A stretch of DNA of 64,000 nucleotides from Moellerella wisconsensis ATCC 35017 (GTDB lineage Bacteria; Pseudomonadota; Gammaproteobacteria; Enterobacterales; Enterobacteriaceae), in contig NZ_LGAA01000018.1 in assembly GCF_001294465.1 (NCBI RefSeq), positions 124,001-188,000 of the forward strand, in the 5' to 3' direction. How positions within the stretch are numbered: position 1 is the first letter of the stretch; the number at the start of each line of letters is the position of its first letter. A model generated the notes under the pieces. The model did no database searches. It was not told where the DNA came from and was given only the letters and a program-made list of their open reading frames with translations. The position numbers and the translations under genes are program-made. Shown piece after piece: positions 18,027-27,155 of the stretch.

Positions 18027-18066
18027 AAACGGATAAATATTATATAATTTATCCGTTTTTTATTTC
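18027..18066 (+). terminator. terminator after the gene remnant
   Basis: AAACGGATAAAT pairs perfectly with ATTTATCCGTTT and is followed by more T. It serves the remnant on the + strand and may also help end the convergent gene at 18135. Confidence 0.85.
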
Positions 18067-18134
18067 TCTAAATTTTCACCATATTTTTAATCTAATATGT
18101 GTGAAAAATATATCACATTGATTAATAAAGAATA

Positions 18135-18503
18135 TTATTTGTTTAGTAACAGTTCGGTTTGGATTTTACAAGCGCTAACAGAATCATTGAGTGATTTAGT
18201 GAAATCTTCTTTAGTGGCGAACGCGGTTTTATTATCGCGAATACCTTGGATAGCGACTTGCAGATCTTTTTGCAAAGCAGCTTGATTGCTTTTTAACTTA
18301 CTCAAATCCAGTTGTTCACTTTTTACCTTGACTAACGCAGTGTCGATCAATTCTTGTGCACTTTTATTGGTGCTATATGCTTGGGCCAGTACATCGCCCG
18401 TGATGTCACAATAATCAACCGCGGTTTGACTAATCTTTAATGGTTCATTGGCAGCGAAAGAGAGAACGGGAACCAAACATAAAGATAATAATAGACGTTT
18501 CAT
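18135..18503 (-). CDS. periplasmic hypothetical protein, 122 aa
   Basis: A signal peptide (MKRLLLSLCLVPVLSFA, cut before ANE) directs this helical, Lys/Gln/Ser-rich protein to the periplasm. The mature protein has two cysteines, in DYCDITG and SACKIQT, which could form a disulfide between the ends. A GAGGT ribosome site precedes the ATG. The family is not recognised. Confidence 0.72.
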   Translation of the reverse strand: MKRLLLSLCLVPVLSFAANEPLKISQTAVDYCDITGDVLAQAYSTNKSAQELIDTALVKVKSEQLDLSKLKSNQAALQKDLQVAIQGIRDNKTAFATKEDFTKSLNDSVSACKIQTELLLNK

Positions 18504-18707
18504 GGTATTACCTCGGATGCAGTCTAAAGATACCCACAGTCTAGAATAATTATCATCATAAATATAGTAGATAAATCCTTAAGTTTTTTACTCGGCGAAT
18601 TATTTTTGTTCTCAGTGGAGAAGAATACTATTTATCATGGCAGTATGGGGCGCTCTTTTACAAAGGGATTAAATATAATAATAGAAGTGAATTCGGATTT
18701 TTATGGT

Positions 18708-18738
18708 GACAAAAGAAAAAGCCAGTACAAAACTGGCT
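18708..18738 (-). terminator. minus-strand terminator in a gene-free gap
   Basis: On the minus strand AGCCAGT, loop TTTGT, ACTGGCT is followed by TTTTTCTTTTG. It lies 207 bases beyond the DinI-like gene, so either that mRNA has a long 3' tail or a small RNA ends here. Confidence 0.8.
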
Positions 18739-18944
18739 GCTAGATAATTTAGCAAAAGCAATGTAGATAAATTTCGTTATATAAATTATCATATGACGTA
18801 TAAAAGAAAAGCGTTATCTTCAAATAAATAATAATTAATCTGATGTTTGTGATAGAAAGCTACATGAGATGGATAGAAGAGGGCTAATTAACAGTGACTG
18901 GCGTTGCCACCAGTCAGATAACTATAAAGAAGTTGTGTTTTAGT

Positions 18945-19193
18945 TTATTTTTTTAGCCAATGACCATGTTGATGTACATCTTCTAAGATTTCATGCAGAA
19001 CAATTCGTGCTTCATCATCATCATGAAAGCCATGGGTAGTAAAGATCGTTGGCCCAACATCATGAGTGATTAATAAGTTGCTGCTAGGATAAACCTCTTT
19101 TACGCGAGCAGTTAATTCTGCAATATAAGCGTCATACGCAGGTTGAGTTAAATTTTGGACAGAGTCATCAGCAACTTTGATTTTAATTTCCAT
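18945..19193 (-). CDS. DinI-like protein, 82 aa
   Basis: From the ATG at 19193 (GAAGG site 8 bases upstream) the product is 82 residues, the size of DinI. It follows the DinI pattern: a beta strand (MEIKIKVADDS), a helix (AYDAYIAELTARVKEVYP), a strand pair (NLLITHDVGPTIFTTHGF), and a final acidic helix with a Trp near the end (GHWLKK). DinI binds RecA filaments and modulates SOS. The match is by pattern and weak in identity, and no consensus LexA box was seen; a different palindrome overlaps the promoter. Confidence 0.5.
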   Translation of the reverse strand: MEIKIKVADDSVQNLTQPAYDAYIAELTARVKEVYPSSNLLITHDVGPTIFTTHGFHDDDEARIVLHEILEDVHQHGHWLKK

Positions 19194-19227
19194 TGAGTAA
19201 ACCTTCAGCAGAATGATTATTTTTATC

Positions 19228-19243
19228 TGACGTGTATACGTCA
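19228..19243 (-). promoter_or_regulatory. palindromic operator over a -35 box
   Basis: TGACGT-GTAT-ACGTCA is a perfect 6+6 inverted repeat 35 bases upstream of the DinI-like gene. On the minus strand it overlaps a TTGACG -35 candidate with AATAAT 17 bases further. A repressor bound here would block the promoter. The binding protein is unknown; it does not fit the LexA consensus CTGT-N8-ACAG. Confidence 0.45.
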
Positions 19244-19244
19244 A

Positions 19245-20061
19245 GCTAGTGTTTTATTGATTACCATAACGCAGTCTCTTGTGGACAGCAATCTCGTCTT
19301 TTCAGTCATCACCTTCCGTTGATGACTTATTGTATTGCTTCTATCTGCGTAAGAGCGGTAAATTTTGATGATATTATTATTAGTACTCAACCATTCTACG
19401 AATATTTATCTAAGTTAACAATTGTTCTTATTTTATGATTTCTAATATAGGGAATCACAATGTAAAGTAATTATGATCTCACTGGAAATAAGCAGTCTAA
19501 AATCGAACAAAAAACATGCATATGTTGGTTGATTTATATTCAATGATTATCACTTGGCTTACAGTTTAGTCATATGATATGTGAGTTTTTTAATAAATAG
19601 AGTAATTAAACAGTTTAAATTTTATGAGCTATTTATATAGCTGAATGATTAAGATATTACGTTAATATAAAATAGATATTTATTAGGATATATAGCTACA
19701 GTGAGCTTATCTTAAATTGTTGGTGTAATCTAAATCAATTGATTTATTTTTAAGCTTAAAAATAGTACGGATGAAAAATTTATTTTAAAACAGTTAGTTG
19801 ATAGATAGTTTTAGGTGGTATCTGGTGTCATCATTAATTGTTTTAGTTAAATGAAATATCACTTAATTAACATAAAGTAGATCACAATGATAAAAATTTA
19901 TACATCTAAACTCGCTTTATGATACATTATTTTCGTTATCTAATACATTATACCTATCGTCATATATTCATGAATATGTTGATCGAATAATCAATATGTT
20001 ACCGTGCGTATTTTGCTTAATTAATAATAGTCAATAAGCGATACTATAGGCATCAGCGGAG
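19245..20061. other. 800-base AT-rich gap before the alanine symporter
   Basis: No gene is supported. A 7-bp inverted repeat GTCATCA/TGATGAC lies at 19305-19326 without a T run. The rest is AT-rich and must contain the promoter of the symporter gene. No riboswitch motif was recognised. Confidence 0.4.
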
Positions 20062-20106
20062 TTGAATTTGGCATATTCATTATCCGATAAGATAAGGGGA
20101 AATATT

Positions 20107-21576
20107 TTGACTGAAGTTATTAACTATTTAAATAATATACTATGGGGTTCAATACTCATATATTTATTATTAGGTGTTGGTATCTACTTCACTTTACGTA
20201 CAGGGTTTATTCAAGTTCGTCATTTCTTTCATATGTTCGCTATTTTAAAAAATAGTAATAATTCTAATCGAGAAGATAAGGCAGGAATTTCTTCATTTCA
20301 AGCGCTATGTACTAGTTTAGCCGCAAGAGTTGGGACAGGGAATCTGACGGGGGTGGCAATCGCGTTAACAGCTGGTGGACCCGGAGCGATTTTTTGGATG
20401 TGGGTTGTTGCGTTGCTTGGCATGGCAACTTCATTTATTGAGAGCACGCTCGCACAGTTATATAAAACGAAGGATGATCAAGGAAATTATCGTGGCGGTC
20501 CGGCCTATTATATGGAAAAAGGGCTAAAAATGCGCTGGATGGGGATATTATTCTCTATTTTTCTGATTATTGCGTTTGGTTTAGTCTTTAATGCAGTACA
20601 GGCAAATTCTATCGCGCAGGCGACAGCTGTTGCTTTTGATTTTAACCCTCTGTATGTCGGTATATTTTTGGTAATTATTAGCGGGATAATTATCTTTGGA
20701 GGATTAAAATCTATTGCAAAAGTGGCTGAATGGGTAGTTCCTGTTATGGCTTTAGCCTACTTAGGGTTAGCTGGATGGGTAGTCTCTGATCATCTAACCG
20801 AATTACCTGACGTATTTATGCTGATTATTCGTAATGCATTTGGATTGCAAGAAGCAGCAAGTGGAGCGGTTGCTTATGGCGTTGCACAAGCAATGACCCA
20901 AGGCATCCAACGCGGATTATTTTCTAATGAAGCAGGAATGGGGTCGGCGCCGAATGCAGCGGCTTCTGCGTCACCTTATCCACCGCACCCTGCATCTCAA
21001 GGTTATGTACAGATGCTGGGTGTATTTATGGATACGATCGTTATCTGTAGTGCGACAGCGATTATCATTATATCTTCCGGTGTCCTTGATAATCCAACAG
21101 ATAAGATTAGCGGTATTGAATTAACACAGATGGCTTTATCGTCTTCGGTCGGTGACTGGGGAACTACTTTTATTGCTATCGCAATATTTTTCTTTGCATT
21201 TACATCGATAATTGCCAATTATGCTTACGCTGAAAGTAATCTGATTTTTCTAGAGAACAACAGTACTACAGGTTTGCTGATTTTACGTCTAGCAGCCTTA
21301 GGGATGGTGATGTTTGGTGCGCTAGCTGAAATGCCATTTATTTGGAAACTTGCTGATTTATCTATGGGATTGATGGCTTTAATTAATCTGATAGCCATAT
21401 CATTGTTGTCAGGAATCGCCTTTAAGATCACCAAAGATTACAATGTGCAGCGTAAATTAGGTAAATTACCAGTATTTGATATTAACCAATATCCAGATAT
21501 AGAGCGGCAAATAGAACAGGGTATTTGGGAAAAAGAAGCAGTAGAAAAATGGGTCGAAAGAGAAAGTAATCGTTAA
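20107..21576 (+). CDS. sodium:alanine/glycine symporter (AGCS family), YaaJ/AlsT-like
   Basis: This inner-membrane symporter of about 489 residues takes up small neutral amino acids with Na+. Family signatures are SFQALCTSLAARVGTGNLTG near residue 65, NEAGMGSAPNAAASA in the middle and GGPGAIFWMW. A TTG at 20107 is chosen over the upstream TTG at 20062. It has AAGGGGA eight bases before it, and its N-terminus (TEVINYLNNILWGSILIYLL) aligns with the start of E. coli YaaJ. A strong terminator follows. Confidence 0.92.
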   Translation: MTEVINYLNNILWGSILIYLLLGVGIYFTLRTGFIQVRHFFHMFAILKNSNNSNREDKAGISSFQALCTSLAARVGTGNLTGVAIALTAGGPGAIFWMWVVALLGMATSFIESTLAQLYKTKDDQGNYRGGPAYYMEKGLKMRWMGILFSIFLIIAFGLVFNAVQANSIAQATAVAFDFNPLYVGIFLVIISGIIIFGGLKSIAKVAEWVVPVMALAYLGLAGWVVSDHLTELPDVFMLIIRNAFGLQEAASGAVAYGVAQAMTQGIQRGLFSNEAGMGSAPNAAASASPYPPHPASQGYVQMLGVFMDTIVICSATAIIIISSGVLDNPTDKISGIELTQMALSSSVGDWGTTFIAIAIFFFAFTSIIANYAYAESNLIFLENNSTTGLLILRLAALGMVMFGALAEMPFIWKLADLSMGLMALINLIAISLLSGIAFKITKDYNVQRKLGKLPVFDINQYPDIERQIEQGIWEKEAVEKWVERESNR

Positions 21577-21615
21577 TTTTTGAGCCTGTTACTATAAATC
21601 GAACCAATTTAATCA

Positions 21616-21650
21616 CCTCTTACCTGATCATTCAGTGTAAGAGGTTTTTT
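21616..21650 (+). terminator. terminator of the symporter gene
   Basis: A perfect CCTCTTAC/GTAAGAGG stem with a 13-base loop is followed by six T. Confidence 0.92.
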
Positions 21651-21725
21651 ATTTGTAGACAGCGACGGTTGCTGTAGGATGACTATAATTTATCGATAAA
21701 CCTAACTAATTAGCAGAAAAGTTAC

Positions 21726-22583
21726 GTGAAATATATTTTACTCTTACTGTCGCTGGTCTTGGTCGGATGCCAAACTCCACGTGATTATACCATTAGCCAA
21801 TATCCAATTGCAGGAAAGGCGGGAAATACACCTAAATTTTTAATTATTCACTATACTGCGTTAAATGATACAGATTCCATTAACGTTCTTTCATCAGGTC
21901 AAGTCAGTATTCATTATTTGATCCCAAGCATACCTGAAGTAGAAATAACAGGACGATTAACGGCTATACAGATGGTCGATGAAAAATCTATTGCGTGGCA
22001 TGCGGGACAAAGTTACTGGCAGCAAATGCAAGGTCTGAATAAGTATTCAGTGGGCATTGAAATTGTTAATCGTGGTTTTCAAACGCGTTTATTAGGGCGT
22101 CACTGGTTTGCGTATCAGCCTGCACAAATAGAACTATTGGCTAAACTAGCTAAGGATATTATTCAACGCTATGATATTGCACCGGAAAATGTTCTAGGGC
22201 ATAGTGATATCTCACCCGGTCGAAAAGTTGATCCAGGGAGGTTATTTCCTTGGCAGCAACTAGCGGAGCAAGGTATCGGTGCATGGCCAGAACAACAGAC
22301 AGTGAAATACTATTTAGCAGGGCGGCCAGTTAACAAACTCGTTGATCCCCATGATAAGTTATTACCTGCGCTAGAACGTTATGGCTATCAATTACCCGTA
22401 TCATCGACATCGATGAATAGCTTATCAATTAAATTACTGATTCAGGCGTTTCAGATGCACTTTCGACCTGCGGATATTTCAGGAATAGCGGATGCAGAAA
22501 CAGAAGCCATTGCGTTGGCATTAGTGGAGAAATATCGGGCATCTAAACAGCAGATAATAACGATTAATAAGTCATCTATATAA
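21726..22583 (+). CDS. amiD: N-acetylmuramoyl-L-alanine amidase AmiD
   Basis: AmiD is an outer-membrane lipoprotein zinc amidase that cuts the bond between MurNAc and L-Ala in peptidoglycan and anhydro-muropeptides. The lipobox LVGC places the acylated Cys at residue 15. Zinc ligands are predicted at His42 (LIIHYT), His159 (LGHSD) and Asp169 (KVDPG), with catalytic Glu112. The C-terminal third is the helical peptidoglycan-binding-like domain. The 285 residues fit E. coli AmiD (276). The start is a GTG. Confidence 0.93.
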   Translation: MKYILLLLSLVLVGCQTPRDYTISQYPIAGKAGNTPKFLIIHYTALNDTDSINVLSSGQVSIHYLIPSIPEVEITGRLTAIQMVDEKSIAWHAGQSYWQQMQGLNKYSVGIEIVNRGFQTRLLGRHWFAYQPAQIELLAKLAKDIIQRYDIAPENVLGHSDISPGRKVDPGRLFPWQQLAEQGIGAWPEQQTVKYYLAGRPVNKLVDPHDKLLPALERYGYQLPVSSTSMNSLSIKLLIQAFQMHFRPADISGIADAETEAIALALVEKYRASKQQIITINKSSI

Positions 22584-22648
22584 TTACAAATATCAATTCC
22601 GCTACCCTACAAGGGGTAATAGAATATATAGCCTAAGGAGTAAAACCA

Positions 22649-23536
22649 GTGAAAAATATTAGTCAGCAAGCAGCAACTGGTTATGGGATTATCGCGATTT
22701 TACTCTGGAGCACTATTGTTGGATTGTTACGCAGCGTAAGTGAAAGCTTTGGGCCTGTCGGTGGTGCTGCATTAGTATATACCTTAGGGGCCATTATTCT
22801 ATTATTAACCATGGGGTGGCCAAAGTTAACCTTATTTCCTAAAAGATATTTATTTTGGGGAACATTATTATTTGTCAGTTATGAGTTGTGTTTAATTTTA
22901 TCTTTGGGATTAGCCAATAATCGTCAACAGGCGATAGAATTAGGTATGGTTAATTATTTATGGCCCAGTTTTACGATAGCATTATCAGTTATTTTTGCAG
23001 GCAAACGATTTAGTTTGGCATTAATTATTGGTTTGATATTGGCTTTTTGTGGATTGATATGGGTATTAAGTGGCGACCAGTCAATTTCTGCGGTTAATTT
23101 ATTGGCTAATATTCAAAGTAATCCAGTGAGTTATTTTTTGGCTTTTATTGGCGCAGTTATCTGGGCATTTTACAGTAATGTGACAAAGAAAATTTCTGGT
23201 GGGCATAATGGCATGGTGTTATTTTTTATTTTAACGGCGATGGTATTATGGGTATTAACCGGACTGCAATCTAATATTGACATGTCATTCTCTTTAGCGA
23301 ATACCAGTTTATTAATTTTAGCCGCACTTGCTACCGGTGCCGCAAATGCTTTGTGGACGTTAGCAGTAATTAAAGGCAATGTAACGTTATTAGCTACGCT
23401 ATCCTATTTTACTCCGGTGATTTCAACGGCTTTTTCTTCTTATTTATTAAGTACTATGCTTACATTGAGTTTTTGGCAAGGGGTTATTATGGTCACGTTA
23501 GGCTCAATTATTTGCTGGCTAGCGACACGTCATTAG
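22649..23536 (+). CDS. yddG: aromatic amino acid exporter YddG
   Basis: YddG is a ten-helix drug/metabolite transporter that exports aromatic amino acids and related compounds. The 295 residues match the E. coli length, and typical segments such as ILLWSTIVGLLR, NYLWPSFTIALSV and IWAFYSNVTKK are present. The GTG start has an AAGGAG site eight bases upstream. It follows amiD by 65 bases without an intervening terminator and may be read through from it. A terminator ends the unit. Confidence 0.92.
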   Translation: MKNISQQAATGYGIIAILLWSTIVGLLRSVSESFGPVGGAALVYTLGAIILLLTMGWPKLTLFPKRYLFWGTLLFVSYELCLILSLGLANNRQQAIELGMVNYLWPSFTIALSVIFAGKRFSLALIIGLILAFCGLIWVLSGDQSISAVNLLANIQSNPVSYFLAFIGAVIWAFYSNVTKKISGGHNGMVLFFILTAMVLWVLTGLQSNIDMSFSLANTSLLILAALATGAANALWTLAVIKGNVTLLATLSYFTPVISTAFSSYLLSTMLTLSFWQGVIMVTLGSIICWLATRH

Positions 23537-23550
23537 CTAATAGTATAAAA

Positions 23551-23585
23551 GTGCCCATTTTATTACTAGTAATGGGCGCTTTTAT
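23551..23585 (+). terminator. terminator of yddG
   Basis: GTGCCCATT pairs with AATGGGCGC (one G-U) across an 11-base loop and is followed by TTTTA. Confidence 0.82.
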
Positions 23586-23645
23586 ACTGGAGTTTCAGCG
23601 CTATTTTTGAGTTTAAATTGTTATATTATTCGGATAACATTTAAT

Positions 23646-24458
23646 TTAAACGTTAACAAATTTATTAATTGCAGTAGCAACGCCATCTTCGTCATTGGTA
23701 CCTGTAACAAATTTTGCCATTTTTTGAATATGTTCAGCGGCATTACCCATAGCGACCGACATACTGGCATATTCTAGCATTTGGATATCATTATTATGAT
23801 CGCCAATACTCATGATTTTATCATGGGTAATCCCTAATTTATCGGCTAAAGTTTTTAGTGCTTGCCCTTTACTAACCGTTTTATTATAGATTTCTAAGAA
23901 GTAAGGGCTAGTTCTTACCAAGGAATAACTATCAAAAGTATCTTCAGGAATATAGTTAATACGTTCAGAAAGCACTTCGGGATGATCAATCATCATTAAT
24001 TTAGTAAAAGATAATTGGCGATCCATCTCTTCTACTGGGCAATATATCAGTGGAGTATTGGTGAGGTATGCATCAACAACAGTATAATGATGGATATGTT
24101 TATTAGCTGTATAAATAGAATTATCAGCTAGCGCATGCATATGAACCCCAATTTCGCGCGAGAGTGACTCAAAAAATTGATAGTCGGCAAATTCGAGTAG
24201 GTCTTCAACCAAATGTTCGCCATTATGGGCTTTATGGATCACACTGCCGTTATTACTGATACAGTAGTAATGGCTATTATCTAATTCTAATTGATGCAAA
24301 AAAGGAGCAATTCCAGAATAGGGTCGTCCTGATGCAAGAACTATATGAACGCCTTTTTCTTTTGCTAGCTGGATGGCATTTTTTACTGCATCAGTAACTT
24401 GATGGTGGCTATTTAATAAAGTTCCATCTAAATCTATGGCGATCAATTTAATCGACAT
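23646..24458 (-). CDS. yidA: HAD-superfamily sugar phosphatase YidA
   Basis: A cytoplasmic Cof-type HAD phosphatase; E. coli YidA hydrolyses sugar phosphates such as erythrose 4-phosphate. The nucleophile motif DLDGTLL gives Asp9 and Asp11, motif II is in LASGRPYSG, and motif IV is GDHNNDIQML. The 270 residues equal the E. coli length. An AGGAATTA-type site precedes the ATG. Confidence 0.93.
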   Translation of the reverse strand: MSIKLIAIDLDGTLLNSHHQVTDAVKNAIQLAKEKGVHIVLASGRPYSGIAPFLHQLELDNSHYYCISNNGSVIHKAHNGEHLVEDLLEFADYQFFESLSREIGVHMHALADNSIYTANKHIHHYTVVDAYLTNTPLIYCPVEEMDRQLSFTKLMMIDHPEVLSERINYIPEDTFDSYSLVRTSPYFLEIYNKTVSKGQALKTLADKLGITHDKIMSIGDHNNDIQMLEYASMSVAMGNAAEHIQKMAKFVTGTNDEDGVATAINKFVNV

Positions 24459-24577
24459 TAATTCCTCCGGGTAATTAAGAGCGTTATTATCTTGAATTAC
24501 CTTACTCTATTTATATCAAATGTAAATCAGCAGCAATGGATAAATAGGTGATAACATTTACGCTAGTTGATCCCTAA

Positions 24578-24964
24578 TTATTCTGCGAAATCAGGGCTCA
24601 AATGTAATGGCTGCTTGACCATTAGTTCAATGTCTTGATTTTGTCGGAAATCAAACGGTGTGATCCCATATTCTTTACGAAACATATAAGTAAAATGAGA
24701 TTGAGAACCAAAGCCAAAATCTAGAGCGATATCAAAAATAGACTGCTGACTGTTTCTCAGTAGATTCACAGCTCCCGCAAGTCGTCGTTGGCGAATATAT
24801 TTACCAAGAGAAATTCCCGTGACTTCTTTGAATATTTTTTGCATATGCCATAGTGAGTAGCCGGAATAGGCAGCTAGTTCTTCTAAGTGGATGACTCGAC
24901 CTAAATGGTTTTCAATCCATTTACTTAAGGCGCAGACCAATGCTAGGTGATTATATTGTGGCAT
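24578..24964 (-). CDS. MarA/SoxS/Rob-like AraC-family activator
   Basis: At 128 residues this is a stand-alone AraC DNA-binding domain with two helix-turn-helix units: ELAAYSGYSLWHMQKIF and IFDIALDFGFGSQSHFTYMF, ending in the family motif GITPFDFR. MarA, SoxS, AarP and PqrA, of the same size, activate efflux and stress genes. It has no effector domain, so control should be through its own synthesis. Which member it corresponds to is not clear. No target genes are adjacent, although mdtABC lies in the same window. Confidence 0.85.
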   Translation of the reverse strand: MPQYNHLALVCALSKWIENHLGRVIHLEELAAYSGYSLWHMQKIFKEVTGISLGKYIRQRRLAGAVNLLRNSQQSIFDIALDFGFGSQSHFTYMFRKEYGITPFDFRQNQDIELMVKQPLHLSPDFAE

Positions 24965-25300
24965 CTCAATTACAGGCTAGTTAAGGATAAATGCAGTATA
25001 CACAACTTTTTTTGTAGATGACAAAGGCCAGTTGTGCGGTAAAATCAGTTAACTCAGCATTGAGGCTATATTTTACGCTATCTTCATCATTATAAGACTG
25101 AAAACTTCCCCCTAATAAACGCGAATAGCTCAATTAATCAACGATTGAATTGAATAACAATTTCTAACACATGTAAAAATTTTAGATTGCCAAAGTATTA
25201 TTATACTCAAGGTAGGACATATAAAATGGTGAAAAGGATCTTTTATATAACCCAAAGTGTATCGCTGGTTGATCAAGTTGCATGATTGAAAGGTAAAAAA

Positions 25301-25450
25301 TTGATTAAAATTAAAAGATTACTTATTATCCTCTTGGTCATATTTAGTTGCTTGTTATTGTATTTGTTGGCATTAGACAATGTGTGTGATCAGGGCGGCA
25401 AGGATTTTAAGTATGGCGTTTGTCAGATAACCGATTGGTTACCCTTTTAA
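25301..25450 (+). CDS. 49-aa exported or anchored small protein
   Basis: The frame starts at TTG with a GAAAGG site seven bases upstream. A basic start (IKIKRLL) leads into a membrane helix, then a short tail with the pattern VCDQGGKDFKYGVCQ. C-x3-GG-x7-C tails occur in several small enterobacterial membrane-anchored proteins of unknown function and suggest a disulfide in the periplasm. It stops at 25450, before the pheP promoter. Confidence 0.5.
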   Translation: MIKIKRLLIILLVIFSCLLLYLLALDNVCDQGGKDFKYGVCQITDWLPF

Positions 25451-25607
25451 TTGCTTACAAAGTAGTCGTCGGTAAAGCTCTTTTATTGACTAATTTTAGT
25501 TATGATTAATTGGCAAATAATGCTATTAATACGAAGATAAAATCGTGAAATTATAAAATTGTTAAATAATTAGTCACGAATAATAAAAAACAATCAAGGG
25601 TGTCATA

Positions 25608-26984
25608 ATGTCAGAAATGAATGAGCAAACGTTAAAGCGAGGATTAAAAAATCGGCATATCCAGCTGATTGCTTTAGGGGGTGCTGTTGGTACAGGGTTA
25701 TTTTTAGGGATCGCCCAAACGATTAATATGGCGGGCCCTTCAGTTTTATTAGGGTATGCCGTTAGTGGATTTATTGCTTTCCTTATTATGCGTCAGCTGG
25801 GTGAAATGATAGTTGAAGAGCCTGTCGCAGGCTCATTTAGTCACTTTGCTTATAAATATTGGGGTAGCTTTGCTGGTTTCTTATCCGGTTGGAATTACTG
25901 GGCAATGTTTATTCTCGTCGGAATGGCAGAATTGACTGCTGCCGGTATGTACATGAAATACTGGTGGCCAGACTTACCAACTTGGATATCTGCAGCTATT
26001 TTCTTTGTGGCTGTTAATGGTATTAACTTAATTAATGTACGTTTATACGGTGAAACCGAATTTTGGTTTGCAATTATTAAAGTCGTAGCCATTATTGCGA
26101 TGATAATATTTGGATCTTATTTACTGATAAGTGGAAATGGTGGACCTCAAGCATCTGTTGCCAATCTTTGGCAGCACGGAGGCTTTTTCCCTAACGGTAT
26201 TTCTGGGCTAGTGATGGCGCTGGCTGTCATTATGTTCTCCTTTGGTGGCTTAGAGTTAGTGGGGATTACGGCAGCTGAAGCAGAAGATCCACAAACCAGT
26301 ATTCCTAAAGCGACCAACCAAGTGGTTTATCGTATTCTTATTTTTTATATTGGTTCTTTAGCCGTATTACTTTCACTATATCCGTGGATCAATGTGGTGA
26401 GTGGTGAAAGTCCGTTTGTGCTTATTTTCCATGATTTAGGTGATAAATTAGTCTCTAATGCTTTGAATGCGGTTATCTTGATTGCTGCGCTCTCGGTTTA
26501 TAATAGCTGTGTATATAGTACCAGTCGTATGCTTTATGGTTTAGCGCAGCAACGAAATGCCCCACATTTCTTAACCCGAGTGACGCGCAGTGGTGTGCCG
26601 CTAATGGCACTTTCAGTTTCCGCATTAGCGACCTCATTGGGTATTGTCGTTAACTATATGATGGGAGGAAAGGCGCTTGAATTATTGATGTCACTGGTCG
26701 TAACCACGCTGGTGATTAACTGGATTATGATTTGTGTTTCTAATCTTAAATTCCGCGCCGCGAAAAATAAACAAGGTGTGACTACTCGTTTCCGTGCGCT
26801 ATGGTACCCATTTGGTAATTATTTGTGCTTAGCATTCTTAGCTTTTATTTTAATCATTATTTTGATGACTGATAGTATTCGTATCTCGGTGATTTTAATG
26901 CCATTTTGGATTGGATTTTTATGGATTGGTTTCCAATTTTCTAACGCCAGAAAACAGTCTATTAATAATAACAAATCTGCATAA
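25608..26984 (+). CDS. pheP: phenylalanine permease PheP
   Basis: An inner-membrane amino acid permease of the APC family, 458 residues as in E. coli PheP. It starts with the family signature LKRGLKNRHIQLIALGGAVG. The choice between PheP and the close relative AroP rests on PheP-type segments: INMAGPSVLLGY, MFILVGMAELTAAGMYM and NVRLYGETEFWFA. It should import phenylalanine with H+. It is monocistronic with a strong terminator. Confidence 0.88.
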   Translation: MSEMNEQTLKRGLKNRHIQLIALGGAVGTGLFLGIAQTINMAGPSVLLGYAVSGFIAFLIMRQLGEMIVEEPVAGSFSHFAYKYWGSFAGFLSGWNYWAMFILVGMAELTAAGMYMKYWWPDLPTWISAAIFFVAVNGINLINVRLYGETEFWFAIIKVVAIIAMIIFGSYLLISGNGGPQASVANLWQHGGFFPNGISGLVMALAVIMFSFGGLELVGITAAEAEDPQTSIPKATNQVVYRILIFYIGSLAVLLSLYPWINVVSGESPFVLIFHDLGDKLVSNALNAVILIAALSVYNSCVYSTSRMLYGLAQQRNAPHFLTRVTRSGVPLMALSVSALATSLGIVVNYMMGGKALELLMSLVVTTLVINWIMICVSNLKFRAAKNKQGVTTRFRALWYPFGNYLCLAFLAFILIIILMTDSIRISVILMPFWIGFLWIGFQFSNARKQSINNNKSA

Positions 26985-27072
26985 TTAGTTTATGTCAAAG
27001 TTAATAGAACATTTGATACAAGCTAATGACCAAGACGTAATCACCTAGAGTTAATGGATTAAAATAGAAACT

Positions 27073-27111
27073 AAAAAGGCGACTAATAGAGTATTTATTA
27101 GTCGCCTTTTT
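27073..27111. terminator. bidirectional terminator between pheP and pagP
   Basis: AAAAAGGCGACTAATA pairs with TATTAGTCGCCTTTTT, giving T runs on both strands. It serves pheP on + and could serve pagP on -. Confidence 0.92.
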
Positions 27112-27155
27112 ATGATAAAACATTTTTTACAGATTATTTTTCGCTAACTTTATTA

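Noticed and set aside
24965-25300. mar/sox box for the MarA-like regulator
   Set aside because: No stretch close enough to the degenerate marbox consensus could be chosen with confidence by eye.
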